Notes under the pieces: generated by a model
The model's database searches: none
What the model was told of the DNA's origin: nothing
What the model saw: only the letters and a program-made list of their open reading frames with translations
Source: Negativibacillus massiliensis
Lineage (GTDB): Bacteria; Bacillota; Clostridia; Oscillospirales; Ruminococcaceae
Length of the DNA stretch: 64,000 nucleotides
Direction of reading: 5' to 3'
Assembly: GCF_900148495.1 (NCBI RefSeq)
Contig: NZ_FTRU01000007.1
Location: forward strand, 1 to 64,000
Made by a program: the position numbers and the translations under genes
Shown here: positions 46,478 to 54,619 of the stretch, piece after piece
How the letters are laid out: each line of letters opens with the position of its first letter
How positions within the stretch are numbered: the first letter of the stretch is position 1

Positions 46478-46511
46478 AAAGAGCCCTCATCCTGGCAGAT
46501 GAGAACTCTTT
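46478..46511 (+). terminator. hairpin after the excisionase-like gene
   Basis: AGAG-cc-CTCATC-CTGGCA-GATGAG-aa-CTCTTT; stem interrupted by a 2x2 internal loop. Confidence 0.65.
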
Positions 46512-46526
46512 CGAGACAGTCCCAAC

Positions 46527-46581
46527 GGCAGCTGCCGTGTGAACGATCCGTTCGCATGGATATTATAACACGGCAGCTGCC
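46527..46581. repeat. 14-bp inverted repeat before the primase gene
   Basis: GGCAGCTGCCGTGT (46527-46540) and ACACGGCAGCTGCC (46568-46581), 27 nt apart. Each arm itself contains the palindrome GGCAGCTGCC. It ends about 10 nt before the AGGAGG of the next gene, so it may be a protein-binding site, a replication site or an mRNA structure. Confidence 0.75.
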
Positions 46582-46610
46582 AATTTCAACAACGATTTTC
46601 AGGAGGTTAT

Positions 46611-48929
46611 TTGAATTTGACAGCGTTACCAGACATTTTAAGGAAAGACGGTCTGTTCTGCTGTTGGCGGTATGAAGAAAGAAACGGAAGGAAAACAAAA
46701 GTTCCTTATCAACCGGATACCGGGCTTGGAGCCAAAAGCAATGATCCAAGCAGCTTCGTGTCCTACGATATCGCAGTACAGGCGAAGGGTTACGATGGTA
46801 TCGGTCTTGGTATCTTCAACGGGATTTGCGCCATTGACCTGGACAACTGCGTAACGGACAGCGGCTACTACACCGGGGTCGCCGCAGAGATCGTTACGCT
46901 GATGCACAGCTACACCGAGTACAGCCCCAGCGGGAACGGATTACACATTCTGTTCCGGGCAGACGGCTTCCAGTACGATACCAAACGATTTTATATCATG
47001 AATCATCAGGCCGATATTGAAGTCTATGTGGCAGGCGCAACCAACAAGTATGTGACAGTGACCGGAAAAGCATGTGAGCAATATGATTTTGGAGATCGCA
47101 CAAAGGAACTGCAAATCCTTTTGGAGCGATTCATGGTCAGACCGGAAACCAATGCAGCAAATGCAATAAATGCAGGAAATCCCGATATGGACACAGCACA
47201 GCTTCTCAGCATGGCAAAGTCCAGCAAAAACAGAGCAGCTTTTACTTCCCTCTGGGATGGATCCACAATGGGATACGCTTCCCAGTCCGAGGCAGATTTG
47301 GCATTATGCAGTTATCTGGCATTCTGGACAGGAAAAGATGCAGCAAAAATGGATGCCATGTTCCGCCAATCCGGCCTGATGCGTGACAAATGGGATCGGC
47401 AGCAATCCGGGACAACCTACGGAGCCATTACCATCCAGAAAGCCATCGAAAATTGCAAAGAGGTCTACACGCCAAAGCAAGAGACTACACCGCAATTTCC
47501 ACCATTGGTGCCATTGACGCCACAGTGGAGTGAGCTTCCGACATTCCCGGTGGATGCGTTGCCTGACACGATCCGAAGATATGTCAGCGCAGTTGCAGAG
47601 CACAGCCAGACAGCACCGGACATGGCGGCCGTGATCAGCCTTGGCGTCCTGGCAGTCTGCCTGCAAGGTAAATACAAGGTGGAAGGCGCACCTGGCTATT
47701 ATGAACCGCTGAGCCTTTACACCGTGGTGATCGCTGCTCCCGGCGAGCGCAAATCCAGCGTCATGCGGGATATGACTAAGTATCTCTACGAATACGAGCA
47801 GGAATACAATCAGTCCCGCAGCTCTGAAATTCGGGAAAACCGCTTACAGCGAGAAGCGTTGGAGCACCAAATCTCCGGTCTGCAAAAGAAGCTGGAACAC
47901 AAGGAAGATCGTGAAACAGAACTGGAGCTTCGGCATCTGCAAGAGCAGCTTGAAGATATACCCGAGTTGAAGCCGGTCCGCTTCTTTGCCGATGACTGTT
48001 CCAGCGAAGCATTGACCAGCCTGATGGCTGCCAACGGCGGTGTGTTCTCCGTAATCTCTACCGAAGGCGGCATCTTCGATATTATGGCCGGGCGGTATTC
48101 CAACAAGACTAATATCGACATCTGGCTGAAGGGTCATTGCGGCGATACCATCTATGTAGACAGAATGACCCGTGATTCAGAGTGTATCATGCACCCGGCC
48201 CTTTCCGCTATTCTCTCCATCCAGCCCAGCGTGCTGGATGAGATCATGTCCAACACCACCATGACAGGCCGGGGGCTGATTGCACGATTCCTGTATGCGT
48301 CGCCGCCGTCCAGAATTGGCGGGCGGACATTCCGAACTCCATCCGTTCCTCCCGAAGTCAGCGCCGCCTATCGCAATCTGATATTTCACCTGATGGCATT
48401 GCCAATCAGCGAGGACACTCAAACGCTGTATCTCTCCGAGAAAGCCTTTGACCTGATGGCCGACTACTTCCTGGAACACGAAAGGTTTCTGGCTGGTGAA
48501 GGGCAGGCCATCTCCGACTGGGCCAGCAAGTATATTGGCGCCGTTCTCCGGATTGCAGGATTGCTCCACGGCGCTGATATGGACGATGGACAGTACGAGA
48601 TTTCCGTATCGACTGTAAACCGTGCAATTCAAATTGGAAAATACTTTCTGGCTCATTCCACCTACGCTTACTCCATGATGGGCACAGACCTGAGTATCCA
48701 GAAAGCCAAATTCGTGATGGCAAAGCTGAAAAAGAAGAACGTCACCATGATAAAGCGTTCCGATCTTTTTCAGATGTGCCGGGGCAAGTTTTTCAAGAAG
48801 ACGGAGGAAATCTTTCCCACGTTGGAGCTTCTGGAAGGACACGGCTACCTCCGGATGGAAGAACCAGAGCGGAAGTCAGCTGGCAGGCCAGCGGACGTGA
48901 GGATCTTCGTAAATCCCGCCGCAGCGTGA
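46611..48929 (+). CDS. primase-polymerase / DUF3987 replication-type protein
   Basis: A 772-residue protein. The N-terminal ~180 residues resemble an archaeo-eukaryotic primase/PrimPol domain (YDGIGLGIFNGICAIDLDNC; SPSGNGLHILFRADG). A linker (PriCT-like, about 190-290) follows, then a DUF3987 domain (about 310-740) with a Walker A-like loop (VIAAPGERKSSVMRDM), a coiled coil (about 400-450) and FFADDCSSEALTSLMAANGG. Such proteins serve replication of integrative elements or phage-like plasmids. The first codon is a TTG (46611) 4 nt from AGGAGG; a second TTG at 46617 has better spacing. No helicase or initiator gene is adjacent. Confidence 0.8.
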   Translation: MNLTALPDILRKDGLFCCWRYEERNGRKTKVPYQPDTGLGAKSNDPSSFVSYDIAVQAKGYDGIGLGIFNGICAIDLDNCVTDSGYYTGVAAEIVTLMHSYTEYSPSGNGLHILFRADGFQYDTKRFYIMNHQADIEVYVAGATNKYVTVTGKACEQYDFGDRTKELQILLERFMVRPETNAANAINAGNPDMDTAQLLSMAKSSKNRAAFTSLWDGSTMGYASQSEADLALCSYLAFWTGKDAAKMDAMFRQSGLMRDKWDRQQSGTTYGAITIQKAIENCKEVYTPKQETTPQFPPLVPLTPQWSELPTFPVDALPDTIRRYVSAVAEHSQTAPDMAAVISLGVLAVCLQGKYKVEGAPGYYEPLSLYTVVIAAPGERKSSVMRDMTKYLYEYEQEYNQSRSSEIRENRLQREALEHQISGLQKKLEHKEDRETELELRHLQEQLEDIPELKPVRFFADDCSSEALTSLMAANGGVFSVISTEGGIFDIMAGRYSNKTNIDIWLKGHCGDTIYVDRMTRDSECIMHPALSAILSIQPSVLDEIMSNTTMTGRGLIARFLYASPPSRIGGRTFRTPSVPPEVSAAYRNLIFHLMALPISEDTQTLYLSEKAFDLMADYFLEHERFLAGEGQAISDWASKYIGAVLRIAGLLHGADMDDGQYEISVSTVNRAIQIGKYFLAHSTYAYSMMGTDLSIQKAKFVMAKLKKKNVTMIKRSDLFQMCRGKFFKKTEEIFPTLELLEGHGYLRMEEPERKSAGRPADVRIFVNPAAA

Positions 48930-49164
48930 GCAGGAATATACTGCATTTATTGCATTTCCTGCTTAACCCTCGTGACCCCCGTCCCCACACTGAAATCCGC
49001 AGAGTTCAGTGTGGACCGGCAGGGAGAATATTACGGACTTCTCCCTGCCAACGGACGAAAAATCATGAGCATGACCGGCTGCGAATGAATTGCCGTCCGT
49101 ACCGTCATTTGCGTCACAAATGGCGGTTGAGGCTCCCGCAGGAGCCGCACTCCCCCTCGGAGAG

Positions 49165-49226
49165 CGCAAAACTTTTGATGGCTCTGCTGTCAAAAGTGCT
49201 TTTGCGTTACTTTTGACAAAAGTAAC
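49165..49226. other. oriT-like hairpin pair upstream of the relaxase
   Basis: Two adjacent hairpins: CGCAAAACTTTTGA - 11-nt loop - TCAAAAG-tgc-TTTTGCG (49165-49206), then GTTACTTTTG-A-CAAAAGTAAC (49206-49226, perfect). They lie 70 nt before the relaxase start; inverted repeats beside the nic site are the rule for MobV-type oriT. The nic site itself is not identified. The rest of 48930-49293 contains no convincing gene. Confidence 0.6.
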
Positions 49227-49293
49227 AAAACCCGCCGCTGGTGCGGCGAAAGGAATTCTTATTATAACTACTGTAAAATCGGAGGTGACAGAT

Positions 49294-50424
49294 ATAAAAC
49301 GGACTATCAGTGCTATGTCGGGCAAGGGTGTGATTGAGCATAATCGCCGCACCTATATCGCTGAAAATGTAGACCCGGAACGAACGCATCTGAGCATCGA
49401 ATACTGCTATACGCCCATCGAGCAGGCGTATCATGAGCTGTTCGATGAAGCTCTGGCAGCGTACAACGCCAAACAGAAACGTAAAGACCGGTGCATCGAA
49501 AACTATTACAAAAAAATCTGTGACGGAGATCAGGAAAAGCCATTTTATGAAGTAATCTTTCAGATCGGAAACAAGGATGATATGTCTGCCGCCAGCGAGA
49601 ACGGGAACCTGGCAAGAGCTATTTTGGACAAATTCATGCGGAGCTTCCAAGAGCGAAATCCCCATCTTCATGTGTTCTCTGCCCATCTGCACATGGACGA
49701 AGCCACGCCCCATCTTCACATTGATTTCATTCCGTTTACCACCGGAAGCAAGAGAGGTCTTTCCACCCGTGTATCTCTGAAACAGGCCCTTGCCGATCAG
49801 GGCATCACCGGCGAAGGACGCTCCATGACAGAGCGTGCCGTATGGGTGCAAAAAGAAAAAGAAGCACTGGCTGAAATCATGTTGGAACATGGTATAGAGT
49901 GGGAGCAGAAAGGCGAACACCGGGAGCACCTGAGTGTTCTGGAATATAAACGGGAACAGCGCACACAGGAGTTGGCCGAGCTGGAGCAGACGATTGAGCG
50001 TGTTCAACAGCAACAGGTTTCCATCAAGGCTGTGGAAGAGATTGAAGCCAAACCCCTGCCGCTATCCTCCAAGGTGGCGCTGGAACGGGAGGATTATCAG
50101 GCACTTGCTACGGCTGCGCAGAAATTTGTTGTGCAGGAGAAACAGGAAGGAAAGCTCAAAAAGCTCCTGAAGGAAGCCAAGAAAACCATTGCTGAACTGA
50201 AAAGCACCATTGCCGATCTGAAAGCGCAGCTGGCTGCGGCTACAAAGGAACTCTCGGAGTATAAGTCTGTCCGTGAAAGACTCCATACAGCGGAATTAGA
50301 GCAGGAAAATAACAATCTTCGTAGCAAGCTCAGCAGTTATGAGACAATCATTGATCATAATAATCTGTGGTCGTACTTTTCGCGGTATAGAGAAAAGACA
50401 CATAAAAGGGATGACGCCCGATAA
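49294..50424 (+). CDS. MobV-family relaxase (Pre/Mob)
   Basis: A ~376-residue relaxase. It has the three-histidine metal motif HLHMDEATPHLHIDFIPF, preceded by the strand PHLHVFSAH. The N-terminal RTISAMSGKGVIEHNRRTYI aligns with the MKRTISAM start of related proteins. At the position of that Met the codon is ATA (49294), 6 nt behind GGAGG. The first ATG (49315) is too far from the site, and the open frame upstream to 49090 overlaps the oriT hairpins. So either ATA is used or the start has mutated. A long coiled coil occupies the C-terminal half (about 220-350). It should nick oriT for mobilization. Confidence 0.88.
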   Translation: MKRTISAMSGKGVIEHNRRTYIAENVDPERTHLSIEYCYTPIEQAYHELFDEALAAYNAKQKRKDRCIENYYKKICDGDQEKPFYEVIFQIGNKDDMSAASENGNLARAILDKFMRSFQERNPHLHVFSAHLHMDEATPHLHIDFIPFTTGSKRGLSTRVSLKQALADQGITGEGRSMTERAVWVQKEKEALAEIMLEHGIEWEQKGEHREHLSVLEYKREQRTQELAELEQTIERVQQQQVSIKAVEEIEAKPLPLSSKVALEREDYQALATAAQKFVVQEKQEGKLKKLLKEAKKTIAELKSTIADLKAQLAAATKELSEYKSVRERLHTAELEQENNNLRSKLSSYETIIDHNNLWSYFSRYREKTHKRDDAR

Positions 50425-50591
50425 ATCTTCAGCAGATTGTAAACGCAAAAAAGATTGATACGAAAAAAGAGTTGTTCTCCCGGTATGCGGACTGTGTACG
50501 AGAGTTTCAGGCTATGGCAGAGTGCCTGCTTTTCCAGCATAGTTTCCGCCTGGAAGCCAAGATGACGCTGGAAGTTTTGGAAGAAAGATAA
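50415..50591 (+). pseudogene. remnant of a DUF6809-like small gene
   Basis: An open frame without ATG start directly after the relaxase encodes QIVNAKKIDTKKELFSRYAD, then REFQAMAECLLFQHSFRLEA and KMTLEVLEER. The C-terminal F-RL-A-M-LE pattern resembles DUF6809 proteins such as the gene at 56110-56388. Only a TTG at 50472 could start it, without a clear ribosome site. Probably a decayed gene. Confidence 0.4.
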
Positions 50592-50694
50592 TCGGATATA
50601 TGTCAACATCGCCCATCGATCACAGATTGGTGGGCGATATTTTACTTTGTTGAGTATTATCCCCAGACATGGGAGCTACAGAGGGGACTTCATA

Positions 50695-50758
50695 TTGACA
50701 TTTTTGGTTTGGATATGTTATCATAGTGTTAGCTGTTAGTTAACAGCTAACACTATGA
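50695..50758 (+). promoter_or_regulatory. promoter and 38-bp operator of the R-M-like operon
   Basis: TTGACA (50695-50700), 18-nt spacer, TATCAT (50719-50724). Overlapping the -10 and start is a perfect inverted repeat 50721-50758: arms TCATAGTGTTAGCTGTTA and its complement, 18 bp each, with centre GT. It ends 14 nt before the ATG of the XRE gene, the classic position for a controller-protein operator. Confidence 0.85.
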
Positions 50759-50772
50759 AGGGAGGAATATTG

Positions 50773-51189
50773 ATGTCTGTATCAGCTGCCGACAAGAAAA
50801 AACTTGGCAAGTGGATTAAGCAATCAAGAGAAATGAAGCAACCTTATCTCTCTCAGCGGCAGTTGGCGCTGGCCGTCGATATCACAAATGCCTCTCTCAG
50901 CTCGATTGAGAGCGGGATGATTTTCCCTTCCGAAGAGTTGTTATTAAAACTACTTGACCAACTCCAGCCGCCTCCTGAACTGCGTGAGAAAATGTTGACC
51001 CTTTTCGCAAAAGCAAAAGGAACATCACCACCAGACATAAACGCAGAACTCAGTAAAAGCCCAAAACTGTGGGGTCTGATAAGACAACTAATTGCAGTAG
51101 ACCCCTCGGAAGAACAAGTTACTCAAATCGAACAATTTATTTGCGCGGGCGTTTCCGCATCAGGAGGAACTACAAATGACGTTGAATGA
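50773..51189 (+). CDS. XRE controller protein of the R-M-like operon
   Basis: A 138-residue protein with an N-terminal HTH_3 (about 10-70; QRQLALAVDITNASLSSIES followed by GMIFPSEELLLKLLDQL) and a ~60-residue C-terminal extension. The ATG at 50773 follows GGGAGG by 7 nt. Its end overlaps the nuclease-methylase start by 14 nt, so translation is coupled. Together with the 38-bp operator immediately upstream it looks like a C-protein feedback loop that delays nuclease expression on entry into a new host. Confidence 0.85.
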   Translation: MSVSAADKKKLGKWIKQSREMKQPYLSQRQLALAVDITNASLSSIESGMIFPSEELLLKLLDQLQPPPELREKMLTLFAKAKGTSPPDINAELSKSPKLWGLIRQLIAVDPSEEQVTQIEQFICAGVSASGGTTNDVE

Positions 51190-53161
51190 ACTTTTTAAAA
51201 ATACTACATACGATGATACTCTTTTTTCTACCGAGGCCAAATCTGCGGTAGAGTCTCGCATTTTCATGAAGTCTGTCCGCGGCGCCGAGGTTCCTTATAT
51301 CACTTGCGCAATCCGTGATAAAGAAATCAAGCTTACACCTGAAGAAGCTGTTCGTCAGCTCTATATTTACAAGCTGATGAACGAATACGGATACCCTGCC
51401 AGTCGGATACAGTTAGAAGTTCCGATCCATTTTGGCAGAGAAGTAAAACGAGCGGATATTGCCATTATGGATAAAGACCGACCTATGGTGCCGTATATCA
51501 TTGTGGAACTAAAAAAGCCGAAACTCACCGATGGCAAGGAACAACTGAAATCCTACTGTAACGCTACCGGTGCGCCTATCGGCGTCTGGACGAACGGCGA
51601 GCAAATTTCCTGCTACAATCGAAAGGACCCCAATTTCTTCGAGGAAATCAGCGATATTCCTAAGGCTTCGCAAAAGCTTTCGGACATCATCAACGAGAAG
51701 TTTACCTACGAAGATTTGAAGCGCATAGATAAAATCAGCACCCAAAAGAAATCCCTCCGCTCTCTAATTAAGGAGATGGAGGACGAAGTTTTGGCCAGCG
51801 CAGGTGTGGACTCCTTCGAAGAAATCTTCAAGCTGATTTTTGCAAAACTGTATGATGAGCTAGTGTGCGCCAATGACCCCACTGCATATCTACAGTTCCG
51901 TAACAACGGCAATACTGACTATGAGCTAAAAGAGAAAATTCAGGGGCTGTTTGATGATGCCAAAAAGAAGTGGGAGGGAATCTTCACTGATGAGAGCAAG
52001 ATCCTGCTTTCCCCCTCCCATCTTGCGGTCTGTGTAGCTTCTCTGCAGGACATTAAGCTGTTTAACAACAATCTTGATGTTGTCGATGATGCTTTTGAAT
52101 ACCTGATGAGCAAGGCTCAAAAGGGCGAGAAGGGCCAGTATTTTACACCTCGTTATGTCATTGATATGTGCGTTAAGATGATGAACCCCACCACAAAGGA
52201 TAAAATCATCGACACTGCCTGCGGCAGCTCCGGATTTACTGGCCATAGCATTTTTAAGGTCTGGAAAGATATTCGCAGAGAAAAAGGGCTCCCAGAAGGT
52301 GACGGATTCACCGCTGCGGAACGCATTCCCGAAGAAACCAATTTCGTCAGAGACAATGTTTTCGCCATTGACTTTGATGAAAAGACCGTCCGTGTTGCCC
52401 GTACACTGAACCTGATCGCCGGTGACGGTCAGACCAATGTACTTCACCTGAATACACTGGACTATTCCCGTTGGGGTGAAACCACCAAGCAGGAAGACTG
52501 GATTGATACCTATAACGAAGGCTTTAAGAAGCTGAAGAAGCTCCAGCCCGCTGGTGTGAAGGATTATAGCCAGTTCCAGTTTGACCTTGTGATGGCTAAT
52601 CCTCCGTTCGCTGGCGATATCAAAGAAAATACAATTATTTCTCATTATGAGCTTGGAAAAAATAGCGCTGGTAAGTGGCAGAACAAAGTCGGTCGTGATG
52701 TTCTGTTTATTGAGCGAAACCTGAACTTCCTGAAGCCGGGTGGCCGTATGGCAATCGTCCTGCCGCAGGGTCGGTTCAACAATTCCAGCGATAAGTACAT
52801 CCGCGAGTTTATTGCTGAGCGCTGCCGTATTCTCGCCGTTGTTGGCTTGCACGGAAATGTGTTCAAACCTCACACTGGAACCAAGACCTCAGTTCTGTTT
52901 GTGCAGAAGTGGGATGATGAGTTGTGTCCGAAAAAGGACGATTATCCTATCTTCTTCGCTACGATGCAGAAACCAAGCAAGGATAACTCCGGCGATAAGA
53001 TTTACGTGAAAGACCCTGTTACTGGCGAAAACAAGCTCGATAGCCATGGACATCTGATCGTTGACCACGATCTGTATAACCACGAAGGTTTGACACAGGA
53101 CGGCATCGCAGAAGCTTTTATTGAATTTGCAAAGAAGGAAGGTTTAAGTTTTTTCCGATAA
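51176..53161 (+). CDS. nuclease-N6-adenine methyltransferase fusion
   Basis: A 661-residue protein. Residues ~25-165 resemble the type I HsdR N-terminal nuclease: Asp94 (KRADIAI), Glu111-x-Lys113 (VELKKPK) and a Q123xxxY127 motif, all intact. A helical linker follows. Residues ~270-610 form an HsdM-like gamma-class methylase with motif I DTACGSSGF (346-354) and motif IV NPPF (475-478). No helicase/translocase domain is present and no hsdR gene is nearby, so architecture and gene order resemble BcgI-type (R-M fusion plus S) enzymes rather than classical type I. AGGAGG precedes the ATG. It ends with FFR-stop directly after a T6C slippery run. Confidence 0.9.
   Translation: MTLNELFKNTTYDDTLFSTEAKSAVESRIFMKSVRGAEVPYITCAIRDKEIKLTPEEAVRQLYIYKLMNEYGYPASRIQLEVPIHFGREVKRADIAIMDKDRPMVPYIIVELKKPKLTDGKEQLKSYCNATGAPIGVWTNGEQISCYNRKDPNFFEEISDIPKASQKLSDIINEKFTYEDLKRIDKISTQKKSLRSLIKEMEDEVLASAGVDSFEEIFKLIFAKLYDELVCANDPTAYLQFRNNGNTDYELKEKIQGLFDDAKKKWEGIFTDESKILLSPSHLAVCVASLQDIKLFNNNLDVVDDAFEYLMSKAQKGEKGQYFTPRYVIDMCVKMMNPTTKDKIIDTACGSSGFTGHSIFKVWKDIRREKGLPEGDGFTAAERIPEETNFVRDNVFAIDFDEKTVRVARTLNLIAGDGQTNVLHLNTLDYSRWGETTKQEDWIDTYNEGFKKLKKLQPAGVKDYSQFQFDLVMANPPFAGDIKENTIISHYELGKNSAGKWQNKVGRDVLFIERNLNFLKPGGRMAIVLPQGRFNNSSDKYIREFIAERCRILAVVGLHGNVFKPHTGTKTSVLFVQKWDDELCPKKDDYPIFFATMQKPSKDNSGDKIYVKDPVTGENKLDSHGHLIVDHDLYNHEGLTQDGIAEAFIEFAKKEGLSFFR
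53149..53161 (+). other. candidate -1 frameshift site (T TTT TTC, then stop)
   Basis: In the methylase frame the codons are AGT TTT TTC CGA TAA. The heptamer T-TTT-TTC fits the X-XXY-YYZ rule for -1 slippage. The -1 frame continues without stop (FPISPSIEPFNEAKYKAL) into the specificity gene 45 nt later. No in-frame ATG, GTG or TTG exists in that frame before 53206. Confidence 0.5.
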
Positions 53162-53205
53162 GCCCATCCATTGAACCTTTCAATGAAGCCAAGTACAAGG
53201 CTTTA

Positions 53206-54615
53206 ATGGATGGGCTGGAATGTAGTGAAATCAATCTTCGTTATGTTATGGATAAGCTTCTTCGTGTAGATGCCGAATACTACCAGAAAGATAACCTGAT
53301 TTTAGAAAACGTCCTTGAGTCCATGGAAGGAAAAACAATTTCTGCCCACAACGGAAAAACGGATTGCAGTGCCTTTTATCCTTCGATCACTGGATATTAC
53401 AGTGGTGATAGAAACAACATTCCGTTTCTGCGGGTGAACGAAATCGTCGATGGACTTGTTGTCATTTCGGACAAAACGGTTTTTCTGCCCGAAAAAGTAC
53501 TGAAGGCCAATAGCAAAACCATTGCATTGGCTTATCCGGGAGATATTATTATCGCAAAAGGCGGCAACACATTGGCAAAGGTCGGCCTTGTCACAGATGA
53601 GTATAGCGTTTACGCTACCTGCCGAGATGTGATAATTCTCAGGACAGGCGAGATAACTGCTCTTAATAAATTTTATCTTTGGGCATATTTGCATGGCTCT
53701 TTTGGGCAAAAACTGATGTGGCGCTCTGCCAGTCAGACCGGGCAACCGCATCTTACCCTTAACTCTATTGATGGTATTCACGTTCCTGAGTACTCAATGG
53801 CCTTGCAGGAAGCCATTGAAGAACTCTACAATCAATCGGTATGCGTTAAGCAAAAATCTCAAAGTAAATACAATGAAGCGGTCAATACACTTGAAAAATA
53901 CCTTGGTATATCGAAAAACGATAGTAAGGCTATTTCTACAAAAATGCTTTCGGACAGTTTCAAAACAATTGGTAGATTGGACGCAGAATACTATCAGCCG
54001 AAATATGAGGCAATTGTAAAGAAACTCAATACAAGAGAGACTGTATTGTCATTGTGTAATCTGTATGACAAAAACTTTAACCCTGATGAAAAACAAACAT
54101 ATCAATACATCGAACTTGCAGATGTGGGGCAATCGGGTGATATTTCTGATATTGATATTCAACACGGCAGTGATCTACCCACGAGAGCACGTCGGATTGT
54201 AAAATCAGGACAGGTGATAGTATCTTCTGTTGAAGGCTCATTACAAAGCTGTGCCCTAATTACCGACGAATATGATGGTGCACTGTGTTCAACTGGGTTT
54301 TATGTGCTCGATTCTGATTGTATTAACTCTGAAACTTTGCTTGTCCTTTTCAAATCTGAGCCAATACAGGCTCTGATGAAGCAACGCTGCTCAGGGACAA
54401 TTCTTACTGCAATTAGCAAAGATGAACTTCTTTCCATGCCGTTACCAATGATTGATGATGGCATTCAAAAAGAAATTGCAGTCAAAGTACAGGAATCCTT
54501 TGTGCTTCGCAAGCAATCCAGGCAACTGCTTGAATATGCAAAACAGGCTGTCGAGATGGCTATCGAGCAGGGAGAAGATGCAGCGCTGGCATGGCTGAAA
54601 GACAAGGTGAAATAG
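53206..54615 (+). CDS. restriction-modification specificity (S) subunit
   Basis: A 469-residue protein with two half-repeats, each a target-recognition domain followed by a conserved helix. The repeat boundaries are marked by RVDAEYYQK (about 20-28) and RLDAEYYQPKYE (about 257-268). Other hallmarks are LRVNEIVDGLVVI, QTGQPHLTLNSIDGIHVP and SGTILTAISKDELLSMPLP. It should direct the methylase-nuclease to a bipartite site. The first ATG (53206) has only CAAGG at 5 nt. The preceding in-frame residues NEAKYKALMDGLE look like genuine protein, so the true N-terminus may arise by -1 frameshifting from the methylase. Four nt separate it from the next gene. Confidence 0.87.
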   Translation: MDGLECSEINLRYVMDKLLRVDAEYYQKDNLILENVLESMEGKTISAHNGKTDCSAFYPSITGYYSGDRNNIPFLRVNEIVDGLVVISDKTVFLPEKVLKANSKTIALAYPGDIIIAKGGNTLAKVGLVTDEYSVYATCRDVIILRTGEITALNKFYLWAYLHGSFGQKLMWRSASQTGQPHLTLNSIDGIHVPEYSMALQEAIEELYNQSVCVKQKSQSKYNEAVNTLEKYLGISKNDSKAISTKMLSDSFKTIGRLDAEYYQPKYEAIVKKLNTRETVLSLCNLYDKNFNPDEKQTYQYIELADVGQSGDISDIDIQHGSDLPTRARRIVKSGQVIVSSVEGSLQSCALITDEYDGALCSTGFYVLDSDCINSETLLVLFKSEPIQALMKQRCSGTILTAISKDELLSMPLPMIDDGIQKEIAVKVQESFVLRKQSRQLLEYAKQAVEMAIEQGEDAALAWLKDKVK

Positions 54616-54619
54616 CGGT

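Noticed and set aside
51926-52873. 315-codon minus-strand open frame inside the methylase gene
   Set aside because: Antisense shadow of a gene with intact methylase motifs.
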